DNA of 64,000 nt, taken from positions 107,591-171,590 of the forward strand of contig JAFPXD010000007.1 of assembly GCA_017394835.1 (NCBI GenBank). Reading direction: 5' to 3'. Shown here in pieces: positions 52,767-61,001 of this stretch. Every line of letters begins with the position of its first letter. The first letter of the stretch is position 1. A program made the translations under genes and the position numbers. Below the pieces are notes generated by a model, which was not told where the DNA came from, searched no databases, and saw only the letters and a list, made by a program, of their open reading frames with translations. Source of the stretch: Clostridia bacterium (lineage in GTDB: Bacteria; Bacillota; Clostridia; Christensenellales; CAG-138).

Positions 52767-53153
52767 ATGGAAGACAAAAACAGGAACAACATCAGGAACG
52801 TGTCCCGAATGCTCAGAAAAAACATGACGCGTCAGGAGCGGCGGCTCTGGTATGATTTCCTGAAAAAGCTTTCCATCCCGGTTTACCGACAGAAGCCATT
52901 GGGGAACTATGTGGTCGATTTCTATATTGCGCGCGTCAGGCTCGTGATAGAGCTCGACGGCTCCCAACACTATCATCCCAAGGGACGGATGATGGATGAG
53001 AAAAGGGAAGCCTATCTTGCCGAAACGGGCAACCTTACGGCGCGGTATTCGAATTACGACGTCGATACGAATTTCGAGGGAGTGTGCCTCGACCTGATCC
53101 GTATCATCCGCGAACGCGGGATGGGCGATGATTGGCAGCCGTTCGGGGAATGA
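52767..53153 (+). CDS. DUF559 (Vsr/PD-(D/E)xK-like) protein
   Basis: A 128-residue protein from M-E-D-K-N at 52767; the Shine-Dalgarno is weak, and M-T-D-G-G at 52737 is an alternative. The DUF559 core is clear: M-T-R-Q-E-R-R-L-W-Y-D-F-L, then V-D-F-Y-I-A-R-V-R-L-V-I-E-L-D-G-S-Q-H-Y with the D...E-x-D nuclease pattern, then a C-terminal helix. These proteins resemble very-short-patch repair endonucleases and often travel with extragenic repeats. It interrupts the fermentation cluster directly after three repeat copies, suggesting a repeat-associated cassette. Confidence 0.85.
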   Translation: MEDKNRNNIRNVSRMLRKNMTRQERRLWYDFLKKLSIPVYRQKPLGNYVVDFYIARVRLVIELDGSQHYHPKGRMMDEKREAYLAETGNLTARYSNYDVDTNFEGVCLDLIRIIRERGMGDDWQPFGE

Positions 53154-53217
53154 GACCGCACCGGCGGGCAAGCAAGAAACGGAAGCTTCCGTAAGAATAC
53201 AAAAAAGAGGTAATTTT

Positions 53218-54057
53218 ATGAGAGAGATCAACGCCGAAACGATAACCGAGGCGGTGGCTGAGCTCGCGGTCGAAGCGAACTGCCGTCTGCCCGGAGACGT
53301 AAAGGAACGCATCGGGCAGGCGAGGGCGAACGAGCCCTGGCCCACCGCGTGCGGCATATTGGACAAGATAATCGAAAACTACGGCATAGCGGATGAAAAC
53401 TTCGTGCCCATATGCCAGGATACGGGCGTCTGCTGCGTGTTTTTGAAGATAGGGCAGGACGTGCACATCACGGGCGACCTCAGGAAGGCGGTCGACGAGG
53501 GCGTGCGAAAGGGCTATGGCGAAGGGTACCTCCGCAAATCCGTAGTGCGCGACCCCCTGCGCCGCGTGAACACGGGCGACAACACCCCCGCCATGCTCTA
53601 TACCGAGATAGTTCCGGGCGATAAGATAGAGCTCACCGTCGCGCCCAAGGGCTTCGGCAGCGAGAATATGTCCCGCCTTGCCATGCTCAAGCCCTCCGAC
53701 GGGATCGAGGGAGTCAAGGCCTTCATACTGAAGACCGTTGAGGAGGCGGGGCCCAATCCCTGCCCGCCCATAGTGGTGGGCGTCGGCATAGGCGGCACCT
53801 TCGATAAGGCGGCCTATATGGCGAAAAGGGCGCTCATGCGTCCCGTCACGGAAAGGAACGCGGATGAGTTTTACGCCGCGCTTGAGGATGAGCTCCTTGA
53901 AAAGATAAACGCTTTGGGCATAGGGCCGCAGGGCTTCGGCGGGAAGACCACCGCGCTGGCGGTCAATATCGAGTGGTACCCCACGCATATCGCGGGGCTG
54001 CCCGTCGCCGTGAACATAAACTGCCACGTAACGCGGCACAAGACAGTCGTTCTTTGA
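53218..54057 (+). CDS. Mesaconase/fumarase alpha subunit (class I hydro-lyase)
   Basis: A 279-residue FumA-N-type subunit. Three likely [4Fe-4S] ligand cysteines are in P-I-C-Q-D-T-G, G-P-N-P-C-P-P and V-N-I-N-C-H-V. Other motifs are G-G-K-T-T-A-L and V-G-I-G-G-T-F-D-K. In this neighbourhood it most likely hydrates mesaconate to citramalate, step three of glutamate fermentation, though fumarase or tartrate dehydratase activity cannot be excluded. Start 53218 fits the gap to AAGAGG. Confidence 0.9.
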   Translation: MREINAETITEAVAELAVEANCRLPGDVKERIGQARANEPWPTACGILDKIIENYGIADENFVPICQDTGVCCVFLKIGQDVHITGDLRKAVDEGVRKGYGEGYLRKSVVRDPLRRVNTGDNTPAMLYTEIVPGDKIELTVAPKGFGSENMSRLAMLKPSDGIEGVKAFILKTVEEAGPNPCPPIVVGVGIGGTFDKAAYMAKRALMRPVTERNADEFYAALEDELLEKINALGIGPQGFGGKTTALAVNIEWYPTHIAGLPVAVNINCHVTRHKTVVL

Positions 54058-54071
54058 CAGGAGGCCCACAT

Positions 54072-54635
54072 ATGGAAAGACACATCACTCTCCCCATCAC
54101 CCGCGAAACGGCAAGGACCATCAGATCCGGTGAAGCCTGCCTGCTTTCGGGCGTCATCTACACGGCAAGGGACGCGGCGCACAAGCGCCTCGTGGAGCTC
54201 GTCGAAAAGGGCGAGCCGCTTCCCTTTGATATAAAGGACGCGACGATCTATTACGTAGGCCCCACCCCCGCAAAGCCCGGTCAGGTGATAGGCTCCGCGG
54301 GCCCCACCACGAGCTACCGCATGGACGCCTATTCGCCCACCCTCATAAGAGAGGGCGAGACGGGCATGATAGGCAAGGGCAAAAGGAGCCCCGAGGTGGT
54401 CGAGGCGATGAAAAAGTACGGCGCGGTGTATTTCGCCGCGATAGGCGGCGCGGGCGCGCTGCTTTCAAGCTGCATAAAGAAGGCGGAAATAGTCTGCTAT
54501 GAGGATCTCGGCGCGGAGGCCGTGAGGAGGCTCGAGGTAGAAAACCTGCCCGTCGTCGCCGTCATAGACAGCGAGGGGAACAACCTTTACGAGAAGGGCA
54601 GGAGGGAATATCTCGATTCTGTCGAGGAAAGGTAA
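54072..54635 (+). CDS. Mesaconase/fumarase beta subunit
   Basis: A 187-residue FumA-C-type subunit that forms the active enzyme with the alpha subunit encoded 14 bases upstream. Motifs: Y-V-G-P-T-P-A-K-P-G, G-S-A-G-P-T-T-S-Y-R-M-D, M-I-G-K-G, G-G-A-G-A-L-L-S. Ribosome site AGGAGG. Confidence 0.9.
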   Translation: MERHITLPITRETARTIRSGEACLLSGVIYTARDAAHKRLVELVEKGEPLPFDIKDATIYYVGPTPAKPGQVIGSAGPTTSYRMDAYSPTLIREGETGMIGKGKRSPEVVEAMKKYGAVYFAAIGGAGALLSSCIKKAEIVCYEDLGAEAVRRLEVENLPVVAVIDSEGNNLYEKGRREYLDSVEER

Positions 54636-54732
54636 GCGGATCGGGTTTGCCGAACTTCAGGCTCGAACGGAAAAAACAGCGGCATCCGTTTGAGGATCGG
54701 ATCGTTTAGCGCCGCGCCGAAGGAGTATAAAA

Positions 54733-55245
54733 ATGAAAAAACTAATAACCTTTGTTCTGATCGCAGTGTTTTGCATTACAGCTCCCGGCTGCACGTTATT
54801 GGGCTTGGAAAAGCATACGAATACCGCGCCCGATGAGGCTTCCCTCGGCGCTGAAAAGGTTTTTACTTGCGACGGATTATCGATCACCCTGACCGATCTG
54901 TTTCGGGAAAAAAACAGCCATATGGGCTTTGACGGCTATTACGTTTCGGAGTTTTGCGGCGTGATGGTCAAAATAGAGCCGTTTTCCCTGATGGAGGGTT
55001 TTGAGAACGAGACCCTAACAGAGTATATCGAAGATGTGATAGAAAACAACGGGCAGGACGCAGTTCCCGAAGAGAAGGACGGCCTGGTCTATTATCGCTA
55101 TTACAACGGCGGCAACGCCGGCTGGAACTTTGCCTATAAGGGCTCGGACGCATTCTACCTCGTTCAATTTATCTGCAGGGAGGATCACGAAACCAAGCTC
55201 TCCGACGCGATATTCTCATTTGCAGGATCGGTGACCGTAAGGTAA
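54733..55245 (+). CDS. Small lipoprotein of unknown function
   Basis: A 170-residue protein with lipobox A-P-G-C (Cys about 20). The mature part is a small alpha/beta domain (C-D-G-L-S-I-T-L-T-D-L-F, then G-L-V-Y-Y-R-Y-Y-N-G-G-N, F-Y-L-V-Q-F-I-C) similar in layout to clostridial lipoproteins of about this size. Its codon choice is less GC-biased than its neighbours. It lies within the pathway cluster but shows no link to it, and has its own terminator (55268-55302). Confidence 0.75.
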   Translation: MKKLITFVLIAVFCITAPGCTLLGLEKHTNTAPDEASLGAEKVFTCDGLSITLTDLFREKNSHMGFDGYYVSEFCGVMVKIEPFSLMEGFENETLTEYIEDVIENNGQDAVPEEKDGLVYYRYYNGGNAGWNFAYKGSDAFYLVQFICREDHETKLSDAIFSFAGSVTVR

Positions 55246-55267
55246 TGACCGAATGATATTCATAGGC

Positions 55268-55302
55268 AAAAGGCGGGCGGCGCGGCGCGTTCCCCGCCTT
55301 TT
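55268..55302 (+). terminator. Terminator after the lipoprotein gene
   Basis: AAAAGGCGGG (55268-55277) pairs with CCCGCCTTTT (55293-55302). Confidence 0.7.
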
Positions 55303-55365
55303 CACATGATTTCACAAGCCCCTGTTTTTTCTTGTAAAATATACGGAATTTTTCCGCCAATACTA

Positions 55366-55394
55366 TTGACTTTGGTTTCGATTTGGATTATCAT
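55366..55394 (+). promoter_or_regulatory. Promoter of the glutamate mutase operon
   Basis: TTGACT (55366-55371), 17 bases, TATCAT (55389-55394). A leader of about 100 bases follows. Confidence 0.6.
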
Positions 55395-55399
55395 ACGCG

Positions 55400-55498
55400 C
55401 AATGGAAACGGTGGAGTCATATCGTCCTTACCTTATGGGCGGGGCTCCGCAAACGTTGTAAGGCATTACAGCCGCACACTGCTAAAACGGAGATTTTG
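55400..55498 (+). promoter_or_regulatory. Structured leader before the glutamate mutase genes
   Basis: CCTTAC (about 55424) can pair with GTAAGG (about 55458), enclosing GCGG/CCGC. A conserved riboswitch class is not recognisable by eye. Because the first gene encodes a cobalamin-binding subunit, ligand control is possible but not shown. Confidence 0.3.
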
Positions 55499-55500
55499 AA

Positions 55501-55917
55501 ATGGAAAAGAAAACTCTCGTCATCGGCGTTATCGGCGCTGACGTCCACGCCGTTGGCAACCAGATCCTCTATCACGCGTTCACCGACGCGGGCTTCAACG
55601 TCATCAACCTCGGCGTTATGGTCTCGCAGGAGGAATTCATAAACGCCGCCATCGAAACCAACGCGGATGCGATACTCGTCTCCTCCCTTTACGGTCAGGG
55701 CGAGCTCGACTGCCGCGGCCTTCGCGAAAAGTGCGACGAAGCCGGCCTCGAGGGCATACTCCTCTATGTGGGCGGCAACATCGTCATAGGCAAGCAGCCC
55801 TTTGACGAGGTCGAAAAGCGCTTCCTTGCCATGGGCTTTGACCGCGCGTTCCCTCCGGGAACCCCTCCCGAGGTGGATATCGAGGACTTGAGAAAAGACC
55901 TGCACATCGAAGAATAA
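55501..55917 (+). CDS. glmS: Glutamate mutase sigma subunit (cobalamin-binding)
   Basis: A 138-residue B12-binding subunit. The D-x-H-x-x-G motif is D14-V-H16-A-V-G19, where His coordinates cobalt; S-S-L-Y-G-Q-G-E and Y-V-G-G-N-I are the other cofactor loops. With the epsilon subunit it converts L-glutamate to (2S,3S)-3-methylaspartate. This glmS is the mutase component, not glucosamine-6-phosphate synthase. First gene of a tight glmS-mutL-glmE-mal run. Confidence 0.95.
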   Translation: MEKKTLVIGVIGADVHAVGNQILYHAFTDAGFNVINLGVMVSQEEFINAAIETNADAILVSSLYGQGELDCRGLREKCDEAGLEGILLYVGGNIVIGKQPFDEVEKRFLAMGFDRAFPPGTPPEVDIEDLRKDLHIEE

Positions 55918-55929
55918 GCGCAAACTGCC

Positions 55930-57312
55930 ATGAAGCCGGTACTGCTCATAGATTTCGGAAGCACATATACGAAGGTCACCGCGGTCGATGTTGACGCCCC
56001 GCGGCTTTTGGGCACTGCCAATTCCTACACCACCGTACAGACCGATATAATGAACGGGCTTGCCGATGCTCTTTCCAAGCTTGAAAAGAAGACCGGCAGG
56101 CTTGATTTTTGCGAGCGTTACGCCTGCTCCTCCGCGGCGGGGGGGCTCCGCATGCTGGCAAGCGGCCTTGTTCCGGAGCTTACGGCGGAGGCGGCCAAGA
56201 CCGCGTCCCTCGGCGCAGGCGCGAAGGTCTTAAAAACCTACGCCTTCAAGCTTACCGAGGATGACGCGGAGGAGATCCGCGCGATAAACCCCGATATTTT
56301 CCTGCTCGTTGGCGGAACGGACGGCGGCAATTCCGAAACGATCGTCTATAACGCGAAGATCCTCAAGGAGATCGGCGGGGATTTCCCCGTAATTCTCGCG
56401 GGGAACCGCAACGCCGCGCGCGAGTGCGAGCGGATACTTTCCGGGCGCGAGGTGCATATCTGCGAAAACGTTATGCCCAAATTCGGCGTCCTCAATATAG
56501 AGCCCGCTCAGCGCGAAATACGCGAGGTGTTCTTGAACCGCATAGTAAGGGCGAAGGGCCTGACGCAGGCTTCCGAGCTCATAAAGGGCATCATGATGCC
56601 CACGCCCAGCGCCGTCATGGACGCGATGAAGCTGCTTGCCGAGGGCACTCAAAGCCAGAAGGGTCTGGGCGATCTCGTGGCCGTTGACGTCGGCGGCGCG
56701 ACCACGGATATTTATTCCGTAGCCGAGGGCCTGCCGGACGATCCGCGCACCTCGCTGCGCGGCCTTCCCGAGCCCTACATAAAGCGCACGGTGGAGGGCG
56801 ATATAGGCATGCGTTACAGCATCCGCGGCATAATCGACGCGGCGGGCTTGGAGCGCGTTGCGCAAACGGCGGGGCTCACCCCCGAAAGGCTTTCCGAAAT
56901 AGTCGATATGTTCGCGGAAAACACCGATATGCTCCCCTATGACGACGAGACGCTCCGCGCGGACGAGGCGCTCGCCTCCTGGGCGGTGCGCGTGGCGGTC
57001 ACAAGGCACGCGGGCAGGCTCGAGGAGATATTCGGGCTCGGCGGCTTAAAGCTCGTCCAGACGGGCAAAAACCTTGTAAACGTCGATAAATTCATAGTGA
57101 CGGGCGGCTCGCTCATACACACCGAGCATACCCGCGATATAGCCTCCTACGGCTTCTATGACGAGGAGGAGCCCGGATCCTTAAAACCCAAGCAGTGCGA
57201 CGTGCTCGTTGACAGGAGCTACATAATCGCCGCAATGGGCCTGCTTTCGAAGAACTATCCCGATGCGGCCCTCACCATACTGAAGGAAGAACTGAAGACC
57301 GAGACCCGATAA
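55930..57312 (+). CDS. glmL: MutL/GlmL chaperone-like ATPase of glutamate mutase
   Basis: A 460-residue ASKHA-fold protein with [10 protein letters not shown] at the N-terminus (phosphate 1), [19 protein letters not shown] (phosphate 2) and T-G-G-S-L near the C-terminus. Found between the two mutase subunits in methylaspartate-pathway clusters and thought to reactivate or assemble the enzyme. Not the mismatch repair MutL. Confidence 0.93.
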   Translation: MKPVLLIDFGSTYTKVTAVDVDAPRLLGTANSYTTVQTDIMNGLADALSKLEKKTGRLDFCERYACSSAAGGLRMLASGLVPELTAEAAKTASLGAGAKVLKTYAFKLTEDDAEEIRAINPDIFLLVGGTDGGNSETIVYNAKILKEIGGDFPVILAGNRNAARECERILSGREVHICENVMPKFGVLNIEPAQREIREVFLNRIVRAKGLTQASELIKGIMMPTPSAVMDAMKLLAEGTQSQKGLGDLVAVDVGGATTDIYSVAEGLPDDPRTSLRGLPEPYIKRTVEGDIGMRYSIRGIIDAAGLERVAQTAGLTPERLSEIVDMFAENTDMLPYDDETLRADEALASWAVRVAVTRHAGRLEEIFGLGGLKLVQTGKNLVNVDKFIVTGGSLIHTEHTRDIASYGFYDEEEPGSLKPKQCDVLVDRSYIIAAMGLLSKNYPDAALTILKEELKTETR

Positions 57313-57359
57313 ACGGTCTTTTGAATAAAAAAGCTAAGCTATCCCAAAAGGAGTTTGAA

Positions 57360-58811
57360 ATGAGTATTCAGAACAAGCGCATCCCCGACGACGAGTTCAA
57401 CTCGATCCGCGAAGAGGTGCTCAAGCAGTGGCCCACAGGCGCCGAGGTCGATCTCAAGGAGGCCATCGAGTTCCACAAGTCCATGCCCGAGCACAAGGTC
57501 TTTTCAAAGAAGCTCATCGACGCGAAGAACAAGGGCATAACCCTCATCCAGCCCCGCGCCGGCGTTGCGCTCATCGACGCGCACATAGAGCTCTTGACCT
57601 ATCTGCAGGATAAGGGCGAGGCGGATCTTCTCCCCACCACTATCGACAGCTACACCAGGCAGAACCGCTACCTTGAGGCGGAAAACGGCATCCGAGAATC
57701 CATGAAGGAGCGCCGCTCCATGCTGAACGGCTTCCCCGCGGTCAATCATGGCGTCGGCGGCTGCCGCAGGCTCATAAAGGCGCTGGACACCCCCATCCAG
57801 GTCCGTCACGGCACCCCGGATGCAAGGTTGCTCACCGAGATCACCTATGCCGGCGGCTTCACGAGCTATGAGGGCGGCGGCATCTCCTATAACCTGCCCT
57901 ATGCGAAGAACGTCCCCATGGAAAAGACCATAAGGGATTGGCAGTACGTCGATCGCCTGACCGGCATATATGAGGAAGCGGGCGTTTCGATCAACCGCGA
58001 GCCCTACGGCCCCCTGACCGGCACCCTCGTTCCCGCCTGCATTTCCCACGCCGTCGCCATAATCGAGGCGCTCCTTGCCGCCGAGCAGGGCGTCAAGAAC
58101 ATCACCGTGGGCTACGGCCAGTGCGGCAACCTCGTGCAGGACGTTGCGGCTATCCGCGTGCTCGAGGAGCTCACCAACGAGTATCTTGAAAAGAACGGCT
58201 ATCACGACGTCTGCGTCACCACCGTCTTCCATCAGTGGATGGGCGGCTTCCCCGCGGATGAGGCGAAGGCCTTCGGCGTTATAAGCTGGGGCTCCGCCAC
58301 CGCAGCGCTTTCCAAGGCGACAAAGGTCATCGTCAAGACCCCGCATGAGGCTGCGGGCGTTCCCACCATGGAAGCGAACGCGCAGGGCCTCAGGTGCACC
58401 AAGCAGCTCATATCGATGCTCGCGGATCAGGTCTGCACCGCCGATAACCTCGAAGAGGAAAAGGAAATGATAAGGATGGAGACCCGCTGCATAGTCGATA
58501 AGTGCTTTGAGCTGGGCGCGGGCGACATTGCCGAGGGCACCGTCAAGGCCGTCATGAGCGGCGTGCTCGATATTCCCTTCGCGCCCTCCAAGTTCAACGC
58601 GGGCAAGATGCTCCCCGCGCGCGATAACAACGGCGCCATCCGCATTCTCGAAATGGGCGGACTGCCCTTCACCGACGAGATAAAGGCGTTCCACCGCGCG
58701 AAGATAGCCGAGCGCGCAAAGGCCGAAAAGCGCTCCGCCTCGTTCCAGATGGTAATCGACGACGTTTACGCCATCTCCAAGGGCAGGCTCGTCGGCCGCC
58801 CCAGAAACTGA
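57360..58811 (+). CDS. glmE: Glutamate mutase epsilon subunit
   Basis: A 483-residue TIM-barrel subunit that binds glutamate and the adenosyl group. Start M-S-I-Q-N-K-R at 57360 follows AAAAGGAG. Motifs: [42 protein letters not shown]. Full family length; strong codon bias suggests high expression. Confidence 0.96.
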   Translation: MSIQNKRIPDDEFNSIREEVLKQWPTGAEVDLKEAIEFHKSMPEHKVFSKKLIDAKNKGITLIQPRAGVALIDAHIELLTYLQDKGEADLLPTTIDSYTRQNRYLEAENGIRESMKERRSMLNGFPAVNHGVGGCRRLIKALDTPIQVRHGTPDARLLTEITYAGGFTSYEGGGISYNLPYAKNVPMEKTIRDWQYVDRLTGIYEEAGVSINREPYGPLTGTLVPACISHAVAIIEALLAAEQGVKNITVGYGQCGNLVQDVAAIRVLEELTNEYLEKNGYHDVCVTTVFHQWMGGFPADEAKAFGVISWGSATAALSKATKVIVKTPHEAAGVPTMEANAQGLRCTKQLISMLADQVCTADNLEEEKEMIRMETRCIVDKCFELGAGDIAEGTVKAVMSGVLDIPFAPSKFNAGKMLPARDNNGAIRILEMGGLPFTDEIKAFHRAKIAERAKAEKRSASFQMVIDDVYAISKGRLVGRPRN

Positions 58812-58846
58812 GCCGTTAAAAACTATATTTACATAGAGGTATCACC

Positions 58847-60097
58847 ATGAAAATCACCAATCTCATCTGCTCCGCAGGCCGTACCGGCTTCTATTTCGAC
58901 GATCAGCGCGCCATAAAGGCGGGCGCCAAGTCCGACGGCGCCGCCTACTTCGGCGAGCCCAAGACCGCCGGCTTCACCTCCGTCCGTCAGCCCGGCGAAT
59001 CCATCTCCGTTATGCTCGTTCTGGAGGACGGTCAGATCGCCATGGGCGACTGCGCTGCCGTTCAGTATTCCGGCTGCGGCGGGCGCGATCCTCTCTTCCT
59101 TGCGAAGGACTTCATCCCCGTCATCGAAAAGTACATCAGCCCCAAGCTTATAGGCCGCGAGGCGGATAATTTCCGCAAGCTCGCCGCGGATCTCGAGGCC
59201 ATCACCGTTGAGGGCAAGCGCCTCCATACCGCCATCCGCTACGGCATGACCCAGGCTCTGCTCGACGCCGTCGCCAAGGCCACCCACCGCATGATGTACG
59301 AGGTTGTCGCCGAGGAATACGGCCTCACCTTCGAAGCGAAGCCCCTCGATATTTTCACCCAGTCCGGCGACGACCGCTACACCAACTCCGATAAGATGAT
59401 AATAAAGGGCGCCCAGATACTGCCCCACGCGCTCATCAACAACGTCAAGACCAAGCTCGGCGAGCACGGTGAAAAGCTTTTGGAGTACGTCAAGTGGCTG
59501 CGTGACCGCGTGATCCAGCTCCGCACGAGCGAGGATTACAACCCCATTTTCCACATCGACGTTTACGGCACCATCGGTGCCGCCTTCGGCAACGATAACT
59601 ACAAGGCCATGGCGGATTACATGGCGGAGCTCGAAAAGGCCGCCGCGCCCTTCCACCTCCGTATAGAGGGACCCATGGACGTTGAGGACCGCGAAAAGCA
59701 GATGCTGGCGCTGAAGGCCATCACCAAGGAGCTTGACGACCGCGGCATCAACGTTGAGATCGTCGCCGACGAGTGGTGCAACACCCTCGAGGATATAAAG
59801 TATTTCGCCGACAACAAGGCGGGCCACATGGTCCAGATAAAGACCCCCGATCTCGGCGGCATCAACAACACCATAGAGGCCGTCCTCTACTGCAAGGAGC
59901 GCGGCATAGGCGCTTATCAGGGCGGCACCTGCAATGAGACCGACCGTTCCGCGCAGGTCTGCGTGCAGTGCGCTATGGCGACCCGTCCCGATCAGATCCT
60001 CGCCAAGCCCGGCATGGGCGTTGACGAAGGCTACATGATCGTTTACAACGAGATGCAGCGCATACTGGCTTACGCGAAGGCGAAGCAGGCGAAATAA
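58847..60097 (+). CDS. mal: Methylaspartate ammonia-lyase
   Basis: A 416-residue enolase-superfamily enzyme that removes ammonia from 3-methylaspartate to give mesaconate. Mg ligands lie in H-I-D-V-Y-G-T, R-I-E-G-P-M-D and I-V-A-D-E-W-C, and the catalytic Lys in Q-I-K-T-P-D-L-G-G. The C-terminus G-M-G-V-D-E-G-Y-M is complete. The last 30 codons are repeated 170 bases downstream. Terminated by 60118-60155. Confidence 0.96.
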   Translation: MKITNLICSAGRTGFYFDDQRAIKAGAKSDGAAYFGEPKTAGFTSVRQPGESISVMLVLEDGQIAMGDCAAVQYSGCGGRDPLFLAKDFIPVIEKYISPKLIGREADNFRKLAADLEAITVEGKRLHTAIRYGMTQALLDAVAKATHRMMYEVVAEEYGLTFEAKPLDIFTQSGDDRYTNSDKMIIKGAQILPHALINNVKTKLGEHGEKLLEYVKWLRDRVIQLRTSEDYNPIFHIDVYGTIGAAFGNDNYKAMADYMAELEKAAAPFHLRIEGPMDVEDREKQMLALKAITKELDDRGINVEIVADEWCNTLEDIKYFADNKAGHMVQIKTPDLGGINNTIEAVLYCKERGIGAYQGGTCNETDRSAQVCVQCAMATRPDQILAKPGMGVDEGYMIVYNEMQRILAYAKAKQAK

Positions 60098-60117
60098 GTA
60101 AGCGACACGAACGAATG

Positions 60118-60155
60118 GCGCGGCGGTATCACCTACTGCCGCGCTTGTTTATTTC
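60118..60155 (+). terminator. Terminator of mal
   Basis: GCGCGGCGGTA (60118-60128) pairs with TACTGCCGCGC (60134-60144), followed by TTGTTTATTT. Confidence 0.75.
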
Positions 60156-60265
60156 CAAACGGCGGATATGTCTCGCAGGAGCGATCTGCAGATCTTGATC
60201 GATCGCAGTTCCGCACCTGTCGCGGTGCGGCCGCGCTGACTCGCGCGGCTCCCTGCGGTCGCATT

Positions 60266-60363
60266 TTGGCCAAGCCCGGCATGGGCGTTGACGAAGGCTA
60301 TATGATCGTTTACAACGAGATGCAGCGCATACTGGCTTACGCGAACGCGAAGCGGGATATGTG
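60266..60363 (+). pseudogene. Duplicated 3' end of mal
   Basis: The segment repeats mal 60001-60088 with very few changes and encodes L-A-K-P-G-M-G-V-D-E-G-Y-M-I-V-Y-N-E-M, then a diverged tail ending at TGA 60361-60363. No start or ribosome site. It marks a recent partial duplication or deletion of a second mal copy. Between the copies (60156-60265) is unique GC-rich DNA. Confidence 0.85.
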
Positions 60364-60388
60364 ATCTGTAAGCCGACAGAATAACGCA

Positions 60389-60417
60389 CGGCCCCGAGGT
60401 TTCGGGGCCGCGTTTTT
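60389..60417 (+). terminator. Second terminator, after the mal fragment
   Basis: CGGCCCCGA (60389-60397), GGTT loop, TCGGGGCCG (60402-60110 in the next block, that is 60402-60410), then CGTTTTTA. Confidence 0.75.
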
Positions 60418-60539
60418 ATTGGGGGCCATTCTTTTTTGATGATGAAGGACGCGCGGCGTGCGACTCTTCTCCCATCCGCGTCCGCGCCCGCGCCTTTGAC
60501 GATGAAGGACGCGCACCGTGCGACCCTTCAGTCATCGTT

Positions 60540-60925
60540 CGCCTTGGCTCACGATGACAGCTCCCCTTGACAAGGGGAGCCAAAGCAATGCCCCCGACCG
60601 AAAGCCCCCGACCGAAAGCAGCCTGCCGACTGCCTCCCCTTGACAAGGGGAGCCAAAACAATGCCACTGATCGAATGCCGCAGACCGAAAGCGCCTGCCG
60701 AATGCACCCTGCCGAATGCCTCCCCTTGGCAATGGGAGCCAAAGCAATGCCGCCGATCGAATGCCGCCGACCGAATGCCTCCCCTTGGCAAGGGGAGCCA
60801 AAGCGATGCCCCCGACCGAAAGCCCCCGACTGAAAGCAGCCTGCCGAATGCACCCAGCCCAATGCCTCCCCTTGTTTAAGGGGAGGTGGCACGAGCGGCG
60901 AAGCCGCGAGTGACGGAAGGGTTTG
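60540..60925. repeat. Field of short degenerate repeats
   Basis: A unit built on CTCCCCTTGRCAAGGGGAG plus a spacer rich in CGACCGAAAGC/CGAATGCC recurs four to five times (near 60561, 60633, 60719, 60777, 60865). CTCCCCTT-n-AAGGGGAG is palindromic. The last unit merges with a GGCACGAGCGGCGAAGCCGCGAGTG hairpin. Spacers vary, and both strands show only low-complexity frames, so it is not coding and not a CRISPR. Confidence 0.75.
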
Positions 60926-60950
60926 CGGGGAGAAACGAATATAGAAAACA

Positions 60951-60982
60951 CACGGCCCGGAGTTTTCCGGGCCGTGCTTTTT
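60951..60982. terminator. Bidirectional terminator
   Basis: CACGGCCCGGA (60951-60961), GTTT loop, TCCGGGCCGTG (60966-60976), CTTTTTG; the reverse side also has a T-rich tail. It serves the convergent M3 peptidase gene. Confidence 0.75.
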
Positions 60983-61001
60983 GTCATGCCGAACAGTATG
61001 C

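Noticed and set aside
55400..55498. Classical cobalamin riboswitch
   Set aside because: I could not find a convincing B12 box or kissing-loop layout; left as an unassigned leader.
60540..60925. CRISPR array
   Set aside because: Repeat units are imperfect and palindromic, spacer lengths vary and spacers resemble each other; no cas genes.
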